Numbered from the stretch's first letter, positions 53,541 to 63,015 are shown. The stretch: 64,000 nucleotides of DNA from Bordetella genomosp. 9 (GCF_002119725.1 NZ_CP021109.1:806001-870000); one strand, 5' to 3'. Program-made: numbers and translations. The notes: a model not told the origin generated them from the letters alone.

Positions 53541-54716
53541 ATGCACGTCGATCTCCTGACTCTATACCTGCTCGCCGCCGGCACGCTGCTCGTCAGTGCG
53601 GCAATGACCTACTGGGAGCGCCGCAGCAATCCCAAGCGCGCCGCATCCCTGCGCATTCTGGCAGCGGGGTTCGCGACTCTGGCGGCAGGCTGCGCCGCCG
53701 TGCTCTTCCGTCGCAGCCTGCCCGGCATGGCCGTTTCAGTGGTGAGCAATCTCGTCATCCTGACCGGATACCTGCTGGTCCTGCAGGGCGTGGCATCGTT
53801 GAGCGGCCGCCGCTACCGCATAAGTCCGGCCGTCCTGCTCATCGGGATGGGCGCGGTATGGGCGACGGCCGGATTGCGCTCGCAGGAAATGGTCTGGAGC
53901 TATCTGAGCTCCATCCCCATCGCCATCGCGAGCGGCATGACGGCCTGGGAACTATGGCGATGCGAGCCCATGCGGCCGCTGCCGTCCAGGCATATCGCTG
54001 TGGCCGTGACCGGCGCGCATGCGCTTGTCTATGCGGCCAGGGCATCCATCCTGCCGTGGCTGGTGTCGGCGTACGGTCCTGGCGTACAGGCCATCGCCAG
54101 CAACATCACCGTCTACGAGGGCGTGCTCTATTCGGTGATTCTGCCGATGACGCTGATCAAGCTGCTGCGTGAAGAAACGCATGGCCAGCTGCTGCGGGAG
54201 TCGCAGACCGATTACCTGACCCGGCTCGGCAATCGCCGATGGTTCTTCGAAGAGGGCGAACGCGTGATCCGCATGGAAAAAAGCGATGGCCCGTTTGCCG
54301 TGCTGGCGTTCGACCTGGACCACTTCAAGGCCATCAACGATGTCCACGGACACCAGGCGGGCGACAGGGTGTTGAAGTCTTTCGCGGAGATCGCCCGCAG
54401 CGTCTTCGGAGCGGACGCGATTCTGGCGCGTATCGGCGGTGAGGAATTCGCGGCCTTGCTGTGGGGCCGCGACGCCGTCAACGCGAGGGTGATGGGCGAG
54501 GCCGTGGCGCGCCGCTTCGCCCAGACGATTTCCGGCCGTGACGACAGCATGGCCATACCGGCGACGGTGAGCATCGGCCTGGCCCGGTACGATCGCGCCC
54601 CGCCGCCGCTGGCGGATGCCTTGGCCGCGGCCGACCGCGCCCTGTACCGCGCCAAATCGCTGGGCGGCAATCGCCTGGAGTCGGCGCAACTGGCCGCGGC
54701 CCCGGCCGCCGGATGA
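53541..54716 (+). CDS. Membrane-bound diguanylate cyclase (GGDEF domain)
   Basis: Protein of 391 residues that makes cyclic di-GMP. The N-terminal ~190 residues hold about six hydrophobic helices, an uncharacterised membrane sensor. The GGDEF domain follows (TDYLTRLGNRRWFFEEGERV onward) with the active-site signature RIGGEEF, the functional GGEEF form, and FDLDHFKAINDVHGHQAGD for metal and GTP. The inhibitory I-site RxxD, five residues before the signature, reads FGAD, so product inhibition is probably lost. The ATG at 53541 lacks a clear ribosome site; the frame is open from 53325, across the groESL terminator. Confidence 0.87.
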   Translation: MHVDLLTLYLLAAGTLLVSAAMTYWERRSNPKRAASLRILAAGFATLAAGCAAVLFRRSLPGMAVSVVSNLVILTGYLLVLQGVASLSGRRYRISPAVLLIGMGAVWATAGLRSQEMVWSYLSSIPIAIASGMTAWELWRCEPMRPLPSRHIAVAVTGAHALVYAARASILPWLVSAYGPGVQAIASNITVYEGVLYSVILPMTLIKLLREETHGQLLRESQTDYLTRLGNRRWFFEEGERVIRMEKSDGPFAVLAFDLDHFKAINDVHGHQAGDRVLKSFAEIARSVFGADAILARIGGEEFAALLWGRDAVNARVMGEAVARRFAQTISGRDDSMAIPATVSIGLARYDRAPPPLADALAAADRALYRAKSLGGNRLESAQLAAAPAAG

Positions 54717-54743
54717 TCCGGCGGGGCCGGCCCCGCCGGGCGG

Positions 54744-56312
54744 CTAACCGCGCGCCGGCGCCAGCGTAAACAGACGCACCGCTTCTTCCAGCACTGCGGC
54801 CTGCTCGCTCAGGCGCGCCGCCGTGGCGGCGCCCTGTTCCACCAGGGCTGCGTTCTGCTGCGTGGCGCCGTCCAGTTCGGCGACGGCTTCGTTGATCTGC
54901 AGGATGCCGCGCGCCTGGCTGCCGCTGGCGTCGGCCACTTCGCGGATGACGTCGGCCACCCGATGCACCGCGGCGTCGATGGCCGCCATCTGGCGCGTGG
55001 TGCGCTCCACGAGTTCGGTGCCCTCGGCGATCTGCGCCACGCTGGTCTGCACGACATCCTTGATTTCCCGCGCGGAGGCGGCGCAGCGCTGCGCCAGGTT
55101 GCGCACCTCGCCCGCCACGACGGCGAAGGACTTGCCGACTTCGCCCGCGCGGGCGGCCTCGACGGCGGCATTCAACGCCAGGATATTGGTCTGGAAGGCA
55201 ATGCCGTCGATGACGCCAGTGATGTCGGCGATCCGCTGCGATGCGGCGGTGATGCCTGTCATCGTGTGTTCGACCTGCGTGGCGATGCGGCCGCCATCCT
55301 CGGCGGCCGTCAGCGCTTCCTGCACCAGGTTCAGCGCCCGCACGGCGGCGTCCGCGTTGCCCTGCACCGAACGCGTCAGTTCGTCCATCGTCGCCGCCGT
55401 CTGTTCCAGCGAGGCGGCCTGTTGCTCGGTGCGTTGCGACAGGTCCAGATTGCCGCTGGACATTTCGCGGGTCGCGTCGATGACCCCGCGAATCTGCAGG
55501 CGCACGTCCTGAACGATGGCGGTGAGATTCGCCTGCAACTGGCGCAGCGCGCGCTGGGCCTGGCCCAGGTCGTCGCGGCCATGCGATTCGATGTCGGCCG
55601 TCAGGTCCCCCGCGGCCAGGCGCGCGGCAAAGCCGGACATGTTGCGGGCGGGCGCTCCGATCTGGCGCGAAAGCAGGGCCCACGCGATACCGCTGACGAC
55701 GGCCGCCGCGCCGGCGCCGATCCAGAAAGGCAGGGGCGCCACGCCGCCGAAGGCAAGGCAACCGGCCAGGGCCAATGCCGCCAGCGATGCCGCGTGGCCG
55801 ATGCCCACGCGCGCGGCCATGGGCAGCCGGCCAAGCCGGCCCAGCGCGCCCGCCAGGCCTGTGCGCACGAGCGCGCCTTCCTGCAGGCGCCAGCCGCGCA
55901 GGCGGCCTTCGCGCATGCTGGCGTACAGCGCCTCCGCCTCTTCCACTTCCTCACGGCTGGGGCATACCCGCACGCTCAGGAATCCAACGGCCTCGCCATC
56001 GCGCATGACGGGCGTGACGTTGGCGCGCACCCAGTAATGGTCGCCGTTCTTGCGGCGGTTCTTCACCATGGCGGTCCAGGGACGTCCGGCCCGTATCGTG
56101 GTCCACATGTCGGCGAAGGCTTCGCGCGGCATATCGGGATGGCGGATGACGTTGTGCGGCTGCCCGACCAGTTCTTCCCTGCTGAATCCCGAGACTTCGA
56201 TGAAGGCGGGATTGCAGTATGCAATGGTGCCCTTCAGGTCCGTCGCGGACACCAGCATCTCGTTCGTCGGAAACAGGTATTCCCGCTGCGTCACAGGTTC
56301 GTTGATGCGCAT
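54744..56312 (-). CDS. PAS-containing methyl-accepting chemotaxis protein (Aer-like)
   Basis: Chemoreceptor of 522 residues. An N-terminal PAS domain (about 10-125; [36 protein letters not shown]) resembles the FAD-binding sensor of Aer. Two hydrophobic helices (about 170-215) and a HAMP-like region follow. The signalling domain carries the hairpin tip [39 protein letters not shown] (about 382-420). It has no periplasmic ligand domain, which supports an energy- or redox-taxis role. The start at 56312 has a GGAGGGGG site. Confidence 0.93.
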   Translation of the reverse strand: MRINEPVTQREYLFPTNEMLVSATDLKGTIAYCNPAFIEVSGFSREELVGQPHNVIRHPDMPREAFADMWTTIRAGRPWTAMVKNRRKNGDHYWVRANVTPVMRDGEAVGFLSVRVCPSREEVEEAEALYASMREGRLRGWRLQEGALVRTGLAGALGRLGRLPMAARVGIGHAASLAALALAGCLAFGGVAPLPFWIGAGAAAVVSGIAWALLSRQIGAPARNMSGFAARLAAGDLTADIESHGRDDLGQAQRALRQLQANLTAIVQDVRLQIRGVIDATREMSSGNLDLSQRTEQQAASLEQTAATMDELTRSVQGNADAAVRALNLVQEALTAAEDGGRIATQVEHTMTGITAASQRIADITGVIDGIAFQTNILALNAAVEAARAGEVGKSFAVVAGEVRNLAQRCAASAREIKDVVQTSVAQIAEGTELVERTTRQMAAIDAAVHRVADVIREVADASGSQARGILQINEAVAELDGATQQNAALVEQGAATAARLSEQAAVLEEAVRLFTLAPARG

Positions 56313-56477
56313 CTTTCCCCCTCCGGCAGGTTGGCGTGCCGGGCGCTGCAAAATCTAGAAACGTCATGTTACTAGATAACCATACACGCGTCAGGGGCAA
56401 GACCGGTGCGCGCCGGGCGTTGCGCCGCGGACAGGAGGCGGGGGGACGATGCGCCAGCCGAACGGCATGGAGGACGG

Positions 56478-57116
56478 CTATCCGCGGCGCGCCACGCTCA
56501 AGACACAGCCGACGGCCAGTACGGCCAGCGCGCCCATGGCGAAAGTCGCCATCGGCATGCCGCGCGCCATGTCGCGCGCGATCTGCCCGGCCTGGGGCCC
56601 AACCAGCTTCATCCGGCGCCGGGTCATCTCCGCGCCGAGCTCCTGCAGCCGCTCCATCGAGAACAGGCGCTCGGCCTCCGGCAGCAGCACCGTTTCTTCG
56701 TCCGCGACGTGGTGGATGACGTCGCGCATCAGGGCCATGACGGTTTCGTCGTAGCGCGCGTCGGTTGGCTCCATCGCGCGCAGCTCCCCGATCAGACGGC
56801 GCATCTCCATGTGCTCGGGAACGCTTTTCTGTATGACTTCGTTCTCCGTCACGGCGCGCATGGCGGGATAGAAGATTTCTTCTTCCAGCGTGGCGTGGAT
56901 CTCCAGCGCGGTACAGATCACGCCAACCAGGCCGGCTTTGCGCGAAGGCGGGAGGTCGGCGTGATAGCGATGGAAGGTGGTCAATACATGGGTGTGGTCC
57001 AAACGGATCATGCTGGTGATCCGGGGAAGCAGCCGCTGATACCTGCGCGATTGGCGCTCGGGGCCGTGGCCGTATTCGAATTCGGAGGAGTCGGAAGGAA
57101 AGTCAGTGGCGCTCAT
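56478..57116 (-). CDS. Hemerythrin domain protein with C-terminal membrane helix
   Basis: Protein of 212 residues with a hemerythrin HHE four-helix bundle that binds a di-iron centre. Ligand-type residues appear in IRLDHTHVL (His), HATLEEEIFYP (His and Glu), PEHMEM (His) and HHVADEETVLLP (His and Glu). After the bundle, a hydrophobic helix MATFAMGALAVLAVGCVL near the C-terminus would anchor it in the membrane. Domains of this kind bind O2, NO or iron. The start at 57116 has a GGGAG site. It is a single gene, 190 bases from the GntR gene. Confidence 0.87.
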   Translation of the reverse strand: MSATDFPSDSSEFEYGHGPERQSRRYQRLLPRITSMIRLDHTHVLTTFHRYHADLPPSRKAGLVGVICTALEIHATLEEEIFYPAMRAVTENEVIQKSVPEHMEMRRLIGELRAMEPTDARYDETVMALMRDVIHHVADEETVLLPEAERLFSMERLQELGAEMTRRRMKLVGPQAGQIARDMARGMPMATFAMGALAVLAVGCVLSVARRG

Positions 57117-57306
57117 GGCGGGCTCCCGGGTGGAAGGAAGGACGGCCGGGCATCGGCCGGGTCCTACGCCGCGCAAGCTCCATTCCCGTCCCGCGGGTTG
57201 AGCCCCGGCCTGAACAGCGTCTCGGACACAATGCGCACCGCGCCATGCTGCCGGAACGCGCACGGGTTCGGCGGCGATTTCACGCCTGGGACATCGCCGC
57301 GGCGCG

Positions 57307-58194
57307 TCACGGATCCGATCGGCGCGCCGTTCTGCGGTCCGCTGTCTTTCGGGAGGCGACCTTCCGACCGGCATCGCGGCTCAATGCGCGGCCCGTCGCG
57401 CCGTCGCGGCGCGACATCTCCGAATCCAGAATCAGGCGGCCCTGCAATTTGCCGTTCAGTTTTTTCACGAAACCGGATGCCTCGGCCATGTGTTTCGCCA
57501 TCAGCTCACGCACCGTATTGGCGTCCCCCGCGCGGGCGGCGGCCAGGATGGCCTGGTGCAGGCGTACGTTGGCCTGGCCGAAACGGCGCTGCGTGCGCAC
57601 CGGCGTATCGTTCTCGAACACGGTGAGCTGGCGCAGCATCGCGTTGATCAACTGGCACAGGAACCGCAGGAAGGGATTCGGGTTCGCCAGGGCCAGGATG
57701 TCGTGGAAGTTCAGGTCTTCCTTGCGCTGGGCGACCACGTCGTCGGTCTTGCCGGAGGCCGGGTCGCAGCACTCGATACTGTGCTCCAGGGCGTGGAAAT
57801 CCGCGTCCGTCAGATAGGGCACGGCGCCGGCCGCGAGTTCCGGCTCGAGCAGCTTGCGCGCCGTATAGATATCGTCGATCGTCACTTCCTTGAAGAACAG
57901 ATAGTTCTGCAGCAGCTGGAACGTGCGATCAAGCGTCACTTCGACGATACGTCCGCCGCCCGCGGGTCCGGTGCTGATGGTGACCAGACCCTGCACCTCC
58001 AGGGACTTCAACGCCTCGCGCATGGTGCTTTTGCTGACGGCGAACAACTGCTGCAGCTCGGTCTCGCGCGGCAGCCTGTCGCCGGGACGCAGGTTGCGTT
58101 CTGTGATCAGCCGCTTGATTTCCCCCGCGACCAGATCGGCGCGCTTGGACTTGCCCGGTCCTGCGCGCGCCGCGGCGCCGGCTTCGCGTGCCAT
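57307..58194 (-). CDS. GntR family (FadR subfamily) transcriptional regulator
   Basis: Regulator of 295 residues. The N-terminal winged helix spans about 15-90 (EIKRLITERNLRPGDRLPRETELQQLFAVSKSTMREALKSLEVQGLV). The all-helical FCD effector domain spans about 105-245, with likely metal-site residues in NFHDILALA and VRLHQAILAA. A basic tail of ~40 residues follows, longer than usual. The start at 58194 has a GGGGGAG site. It is divergent from the Liv-type ABC operon, and a perfect 18-base palindrome overlapping that operon's predicted +1 is its probable operator. Confidence 0.92.
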   Translation of the reverse strand: MAREAGAAARAGPGKSKRADLVAGEIKRLITERNLRPGDRLPRETELQQLFAVSKSTMREALKSLEVQGLVTISTGPAGGGRIVEVTLDRTFQLLQNYLFFKEVTIDDIYTARKLLEPELAAGAVPYLTDADFHALEHSIECCDPASGKTDDVVAQRKEDLNFHDILALANPNPFLRFLCQLINAMLRQLTVFENDTPVRTQRRFGQANVRLHQAILAAARAGDANTVRELMAKHMAEASGFVKKLNGKLQGRLILDSEMSRRDGATGRALSRDAGRKVASRKTADRRTARRSDP

Positions 58195-58257
58195 GTCTCC
58201 CCCTCTTTGCTGAATCGCCCTAGGGTAAATACGCCCGTCATGACGGGGTCCGTCGTG

Positions 58258-58286
58258 TTGACGCGCCGTATTGGCACCCATATTAT
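58258..58286 (+). promoter_or_regulatory. Sigma-70 promoter of the Liv-type operon
   Basis: TTGACG (58258-58263), a 17-base spacer, then TATTAT (58281-58286). This is a near-consensus sigma-70 promoter. The predicted start of transcription near 58293 falls just before the palindrome at 58297-58314. Confidence 0.65.
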
Positions 58287-58296
58287 CAGTTCAGCC

Positions 58297-58314
58297 TATT
58301 TATCATGATAAATA
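58297..58314. promoter_or_regulatory. Perfect palindrome, probable GntR operator
   Basis: TATTTATCATGATAAATA is an exact 18-base palindrome. It lies 11 bases downstream of the -10 box, where a bound protein would block initiation or early elongation. The gene next door codes for a FadR-type GntR repressor, the natural candidate to bind it. The ATG inside the palindrome is then unlikely to be a start codon. Confidence 0.65.
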
Positions 58315-58325
58315 AGGGGAACGCC

Positions 58326-59525
58326 TTGAACCGTCGCGATTTGCTCAAACTCGCCGCCCTGGCGGCGCTGCCCGGATCCGTCTCTTTGCGCGATGCCTAT
58401 GCGCAGGCTGCACAGACGATCCAGTTCGGCTGTCCCGTTCCGATGTCCGGACCGTTCGCGGCAAACGGCAAGTACGCGGACCTCGGCATGAAGCTGGCCA
58501 TCGAGCAGTATGGCAAGGTGCTCGGGATGCCGCTGGCGTACACGACGCTGGATACCGAAGGCAAGCCGGCCACCGCCGTGCGCAAGGTGCAGGAGCTTGC
58601 GCAGCAGAAGGGCGCGCGCTACTTCGCGGGCGGCATACTTTCGTCCGAAGCGCTGGCCATGGGCAAGGAAGTGCAGAAGGCCGGCGGTATCTTCATCACC
58701 ACCGCGGGGGCCGATGAAATCACGGGATCGGACTGCAACAAGTCCACCTTCCGCTGGTCGGTTCCCACCTACGGCGCCATCGAGCAGACCGTCCGGCCGC
58801 TGATCGAGACGCTGCCCAAGGCCAAGCGCTGGTACACCATCACGCCGCAGTACGTGTTCGGCGACGGCCTGCTGAATGCCGCCAAGAACATCTTCAAGGA
58901 AAAGGGCATCGAGCACGTCGGCAACAGCTACCATTCGCTGACGGAAAAGGAATTCAGCGGCTATCTGACCAACGCCATGGCGGCCAAACCCGACGTCCTG
59001 CTGCTGCTGAACTTCGGTTCCCAGTCTTCCGACGCGCTGCGCCAGGCGGTCAGCTTCGGCATGAAGCAGAACACCACCATTCTGATGGCCTGGGCGTCCG
59101 GCCTGGAGCAGTTCGAGTCGCTGGGCGCGGACCTGTGCGAAGGCGTGTACTTCGGCGCGCAGTATTGGCACGGCATCGACAGCCCCGGCAACAAGGACCT
59201 GGTCAAGCGCTGCCAGGATGCCTTCAAGTCGAATCCCAATTACAGCCTGGCGGGTTCGTACATCTGCACCAGGATCCTGATCGACGCCATTGCCAAGGCG
59301 GGCAGCGCCGATCCGGCCAAGGTCATCGCGGTGCTCGAGGGCATGAAGTACGCGGGACTGACCGGCGAAGAGGAAATCCGCGCGGAAGACCACCAGGTTT
59401 TGAAGAACTACTACCTGCTGCGCGGCAAGGGCAAGAAGTCCATGAAGGACAAGGACGACTTTGCCGACATCCTGCACGCCGGCAAATCCTTCCTGCCCGT
59501 GGCGCAGACCGGCTGCAAGCTCTGA
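58326..59525 (+). CDS. ABC transporter substrate-binding protein (branched-chain amino acid/amide type)
   Basis: Periplasmic type I binding protein of 399 residues in the LivJ/AmiC family. The start is read as TTG at 58326, which follows an AAGGGGA site; an ATG at 58305 is in frame but lies inside the operator palindrome. The N-terminus NRRDLLKLAALAALPG is a Tat-type signal, ending near AYAQA. IQFGCPVPMSGPFAANGKYADLG is the canonical beginning of the mature domain. It binds an amino acid, amide or small peptide. Its cognate permease genes are damaged (next entry). Confidence 0.88.
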   Translation: MNRRDLLKLAALAALPGSVSLRDAYAQAAQTIQFGCPVPMSGPFAANGKYADLGMKLAIEQYGKVLGMPLAYTTLDTEGKPATAVRKVQELAQQKGARYFAGGILSSEALAMGKEVQKAGGIFITTAGADEITGSDCNKSTFRWSVPTYGAIEQTVRPLIETLPKAKRWYTITPQYVFGDGLLNAAKNIFKEKGIEHVGNSYHSLTEKEFSGYLTNAMAAKPDVLLLLNFGSQSSDALRQAVSFGMKQNTTILMAWASGLEQFESLGADLCEGVYFGAQYWHGIDSPGNKDLVKRCQDAFKSNPNYSLAGSYICTRILIDAIAKAGSADPAKVIAVLEGMKYAGLTGEEEIRAEDHQVLKNYYLLRGKGKKSMKDKDDFADILHAGKSFLPVAQTGCKL

Positions 59526-59555
59526 CGACCGTTCGCCGATGTCCCTGGCGCTTCC

Positions 59556-60065
59556 ATGAACGTTTACCTGCTGCAAGTCGTCAACGGCATCGGTATCGGG
59601 ATGCTGTATTTCCTGCTGGCGGTCGGGCTGTCCATCATCTTCGGGCTGCTGCGCTTCGTCAATTTCGCCCATGGCGCCTTCTATCTGCTGGGCGCCTATT
59701 TCTGCTACCAGGCCGTGGCGTGGGGCCTGGACTTCTGGCTGTCCCTCGTTGCCGTACCGTTGCTGGTCGGCGTGCTGGCCTGGGCGGCGGAACGGTCCTT
59801 GTTGCGGCGCGTGTACGACCAGCCGCATGAATTCCATATCCTGATCACCGTCGGTCTGGCGCTCGTGCTGCAGGAAGCCGTGATCCTGGGCTGGGGGCCG
59901 CTGGGCGACAACGTCGCCACGCCGGACGCGCTGCAGGGCGTGGTGATGTGGGGCGGGTTCATCTACCCCAAGTACCGCCACAAAGGGCTTTGGGGATTGG
60001 GCGAGCGCCTGTGGTCCGCACGGCGCGGCGGCGCGTCGCTGCGCGCCGGGGAGAACCGGCCATGA
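59556..60065 (+). CDS. Truncated hybrid of LivH- and LivM-type permeases
   Basis: A 169-residue frame where two permease genes of about 290 and 320 codons are expected. Residues 1-143 are a normal LivH start (LLQVVNGIGIGMLYFLLAVGLSIIFGLLRFVNFAHGAFYLLGAY) with about four helices up to GGFIYPKYR. The frame then jumps, near 59980, to HKGLWGLGERLWSARRGG..., which is a typical LivM C-terminal end. The last codons overlap the livG-type start in ATGA, as a real LivM would. An in-frame deletion removing the 3' half of livH and most of livM explains this. The product lacks most of the transport path and is probably inactive. Confidence 0.78.
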   Translation: MNVYLLQVVNGIGIGMLYFLLAVGLSIIFGLLRFVNFAHGAFYLLGAYFCYQAVAWGLDFWLSLVAVPLLVGVLAWAAERSLLRRVYDQPHEFHILITVGLALVLQEAVILGWGPLGDNVATPDALQGVVMWGGFIYPKYRHKGLWGLGERLWSARRGGASLRAGENRP

Positions 60066-60868
60066 TCTCGCCGCACGATTCGCGCGCCAGGCCGGGCGAT
60101 CACGCGCCCCCCATTCTGGAAGCGCAGGGCATCGTCAAGCGCTACGGCAAATTCACCGCGCTGGCCGGGGTGGACCTGCGCGTGCTGCCCGGCACCGTGC
60201 ATTCGGTGATCGGGCCCAACGGCGCGGGCAAGACGACCCTGTTCCACACATTGACAGGGACCGTGCCGGTCAGCGGGGGCCGGATCGTGTTCGACGGCCA
60301 TGACGTGACGCGCGAGCCCGACAACGTGCGCGTGCGCCGCGGCATCGCCCGTTCCTTCCAGGTGACGAGCCTGTTCGCCAACCTGGACGTGCGTGAGAAC
60401 CTCAGGCTGGCAGCGCAGGGCGCGCATCCATCGGGCGCGTTCGACCTGTGGCACCGTCCCGGCCGCGATCCCGCGCTGAACGAGCGCGTCGATGCGCTGC
60501 TGGACCGCCTGGGGCTGCGCGCCCGGGCCGGCGTGGCGGCGGCCGCGCTGTCGCACGGCCAGCAGCGCCGGCTCGAAGTCGGCATGGCGATGGCGGCGCG
60601 CCCGCGCGCCATCTTCCTGGACGAGCCCACGTCCGGCATGGGCGTGGACGACCTGGACGAAATGAAGGCCCTGATCCGCGGACTGGCCGCCGACCACACC
60701 GTCGTGCTCATCGAGCACAACATGAACATCGTGATGGATATCTCCGATACGGTGACCGTGATGCAGCAGGGGAGGGTGCTGGTGGAGGGGCGGCCGGCGG
60801 CGATCCGCGACGACCCGCGCGTGCGCGCGGCCTATCTGGGCAACATGATCACGGGAGGCCGGGCATGA
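60062..60868 (+). CDS. ABC transporter ATP-binding protein (LivG type)
   Basis: Cytoplasmic ATPase of 268 residues. GPNGAGKTT is Walker A, AALSHGQQRRLEVGMAMA the signature (Gly-Gln in place of Gly-Gly-Glu), and AIFLDEPTSGM Walker B; LIEHNMNIV carries the H-loop. VRRGIARSFQVTSLFANLDVRENL is typical of LivG proteins. The start overlaps the upstream permease stop (ATGA). It would pair with the next ATPase on a LivHM membrane dimer, which is missing here. Confidence 0.92.
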   Translation: MISPHDSRARPGDHAPPILEAQGIVKRYGKFTALAGVDLRVLPGTVHSVIGPNGAGKTTLFHTLTGTVPVSGGRIVFDGHDVTREPDNVRVRRGIARSFQVTSLFANLDVRENLRLAAQGAHPSGAFDLWHRPGRDPALNERVDALLDRLGLRARAGVAAAALSHGQQRRLEVGMAMAARPRAIFLDEPTSGMGVDDLDEMKALIRGLAADHTVVLIEHNMNIVMDISDTVTVMQQGRVLVEGRPAAIRDDPRVRAAYLGNMITGGRA

Positions 60869-61563
60869 AGCTGGAATTGCGCGACGTCCATGCCTGCTAT
60901 GGCAAGAGCCACATTCTGCAGGGCGTGTCGCTGTCGGTGGGCGAAGGCGAACTGGTGACGCTGCTGGGCCGCAACGGGGCGGGCAAATCCACCACGTTGA
61001 AGACCATCGCGGGCGCGCTGCATCCCGTGCGGGGCGAGATCCGGTTCGACGGGGCGTCCGTGGGCGGCCTGCCCGCGCATCGGGTCGCTGCGCGCGGCCT
61101 GTGCCTGGTGCCCGAACATCGGGGGATTTTCCGGCTGCTCACGGTGGAGGAAAATCTGCTGCTGGGCGCGCGGCGCCAATCGCCCTGGCAGCTTGCCGAC
61201 ATCTACCGCATATTCCCGCGGCTGAAGGAACGCCGGCGCAACGGCGGCGCGCAATTGTCCGGCGGCGAACAGCAGATGCTGGCGATCGGGCGAGCCCTGA
61301 TGAATCATCCCCGCCTGCTGATGCTGGATGAGCCCGTCGAAGGGTTGGCGCCGGTGATCGTCGAGGAGATCGTGGCGCAGTTGAAGTCCATCCGCGAGCA
61401 GGGGGTGCCGATACTGCTGGTGGAGCAGAACCTGGAGGTCTGCACGCAGTTGGCCGACCGCCACTACATCATCGAACAGGGCGCCATCGTGTACGAAGGC
61501 ACGAACGCCGAATTCGCCGCCGACGAGGCGGTAAAGGACCGATATCTGGGCGTGGGCGTCTGA
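60865..61563 (+). CDS. ABC transporter ATP-binding protein (LivF type)
   Basis: Second ATPase, 232 residues. GRNGAGKST is Walker A, LSGGEQQMLAIGRAL the signature and LMLDEPVEGLAP Walker B; the short length and LVPEHRGIFRLLTVEENL mark the LivF branch. The start overlaps the LivG-type stop by four bases, and the gene is in one operon with it. The sequence shows no decay, although the permeases are gone. Confidence 0.92.
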   Translation: MKLELRDVHACYGKSHILQGVSLSVGEGELVTLLGRNGAGKSTTLKTIAGALHPVRGEIRFDGASVGGLPAHRVAARGLCLVPEHRGIFRLLTVEENLLLGARRQSPWQLADIYRIFPRLKERRRNGGAQLSGGEQQMLAIGRALMNHPRLLMLDEPVEGLAPVIVEEIVAQLKSIREQGVPILLVEQNLEVCTQLADRHYIIEQGAIVYEGTNAEFAADEAVKDRYLGVGV

Positions 61564-61668
61564 AGGCCCGCATCGGCGGCAGCGGCCGCGCCGCGGCGCC
61601 TTCCCGCTGCCGCGCCGCCCCGCCAACACAGCCGTCGCCCCTGGCGGCGGCGTTCATGGGAAACCGAC

Positions 61669-63015
61669 ATGTCCGACTCTTCCGCAATCGCTTCCACCCA
61701 TCGCCCCGTCATGGGCGCCTTGAATTCCGCCGCGGATGCGGCCGGCTCTTCCTTTCTGCCGGAGACGGCGGCCGCCCTGCGGGTTGACGGCGCACGGCTC
61801 TGGGATGCGCTGATGACGCTGGCGCGTATCGGCGCCACCGACAAGGGCGGCGTGCGCCGCCTGGCGCTGACCGAGCTGGACGGCCAGGGCCGCGAGCTCG
61901 TCATGCAGTGGGCCCGCGCGATCGGCTGCAGCGTACGGATCGACGCCATCGGCAACATCTTCATGCGCCGCGCGGGGCTCCGCGACGATCTGCCTCCCGT
62001 GATGACGGGCAGCCATATCGATACCCAGCCCACCGGCGGAAAATTCGACGGCAATTACGGCGTGCTCGCCGGGATCGAAGTCCTGCGCACCTTGCACGAC
62101 CATGGCGTCCGGACGCAGGCGCCGGTGGAAGTGGCGGTGTGGACCAACGAGGAAGGTTCGCGTTTCGTGCCCGTGATGATGGGCTCGGGCGTGTTCGCGG
62201 GCGCCTTCACGCTGGAGCACGCGCTGGCGCAGCGCGACCGCGATGGCATCAGCGTGGCCCAGGCGCTGAAGGCGATCGGGCACGATGGCGCCGAGCCGGT
62301 CGGCGGACGTCCCGTCGCCGCGTATTTCGAGGCCCACATCGAACAGGGTCCGATCCTGGAGGCCAACGACACCGTGATCGGGCTGGTCAGCGGCGCCCTG
62401 GGCCAGCGCTGGTTCGATGTGACCGTTACGGGGATGGAAGCGCATGCGGGCCCCACGCCCATGGAATTGCGCCACGACGCCCTGCTGGCGGCCGCGGACA
62501 TCGTGCGCCAGGTCAATCGCATCGCGCTGGATCATGCGCCGCATGCGCGCGGGACGGTGGGCTGCCTGGACACCTATCCGAATTCGCGCAACGTCATTCC
62601 GGGCCGCGTGCAAATGACCGTGGACCTGCGCGCCGCCGACGATGCGACGCTGAGCGCCATGGCGAAGGCGCTGCATGCGTACTGCGCCGGGCGCCCGGGC
62701 GTCGCGGTGGACGTGCGGGAAGTGGTGTATTTCCCGCCGCAGCCCTTCGACCGGACGCTGATCGGCGCGCTGGCCGAGGGCGCCCGCGCACTGGGGCTGT
62801 CCGCCATGGAAGTGGTCAGCGGCGCGGGGCACGATGCCGTCTACCTGGCGCGCGTGGCCCCCACGGCGATGATTTTCGTGCCATGCAAGGACGGCATCAG
62901 CCACAACGAAATCGAAGACGCCCGGCCCGAGCATCTGGAAGCCGGCTGCAACGTGCTGCTGCAGGCGGTGCTGCGCACGGCGGGCGTGGCGCTCACGGGG
63001 GAGGCCGCGGCATGA
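61669..63015 (+). CDS. M20-type Zn-dependent amidohydrolase (N-carbamoyl amino acid hydrolase/allantoate amidohydrolase type)
   Basis: Hydrolase of 448 residues. Metal residues are in TGSHIDTQPTGGKFDGNYG (His and bridging Asp), WTNEEGSRF (Glu pair), FEAHIEQGPILE (His) and the late ISHNEIED (His). GMEAHAGPTPMELRHDAL lies in the dimerisation domain. This layout matches HyuC/AmaB/AllC enzymes that remove carbamoyl or ureido groups, so the imported compound may be a carbamoyl or amide-linked amino acid. It follows the ABC genes by 105 bases and overlaps the next start in ATGA. Confidence 0.9.
   Translation: MSDSSAIASTHRPVMGALNSAADAAGSSFLPETAAALRVDGARLWDALMTLARIGATDKGGVRRLALTELDGQGRELVMQWARAIGCSVRIDAIGNIFMRRAGLRDDLPPVMTGSHIDTQPTGGKFDGNYGVLAGIEVLRTLHDHGVRTQAPVEVAVWTNEEGSRFVPVMMGSGVFAGAFTLEHALAQRDRDGISVAQALKAIGHDGAEPVGGRPVAAYFEAHIEQGPILEANDTVIGLVSGALGQRWFDVTVTGMEAHAGPTPMELRHDALLAAADIVRQVNRIALDHAPHARGTVGCLDTYPNSRNVIPGRVQMTVDLRAADDATLSAMAKALHAYCAGRPGVAVDVREVVYFPPQPFDRTLIGALAEGARALGLSAMEVVSGAGHDAVYLARVAPTAMIFVPCKDGISHNEIEDARPEHLEAGCNVLLQAVLRTAGVALTGEAAA

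Noticed and set aside
58305-59525. Start of the Liv-type binding protein at the ATG at 58305.
   Set aside because: That ATG lies inside the perfect operator palindrome, only about 12 bases after the predicted transcription start; the ribosome site fits TTG at 58326.
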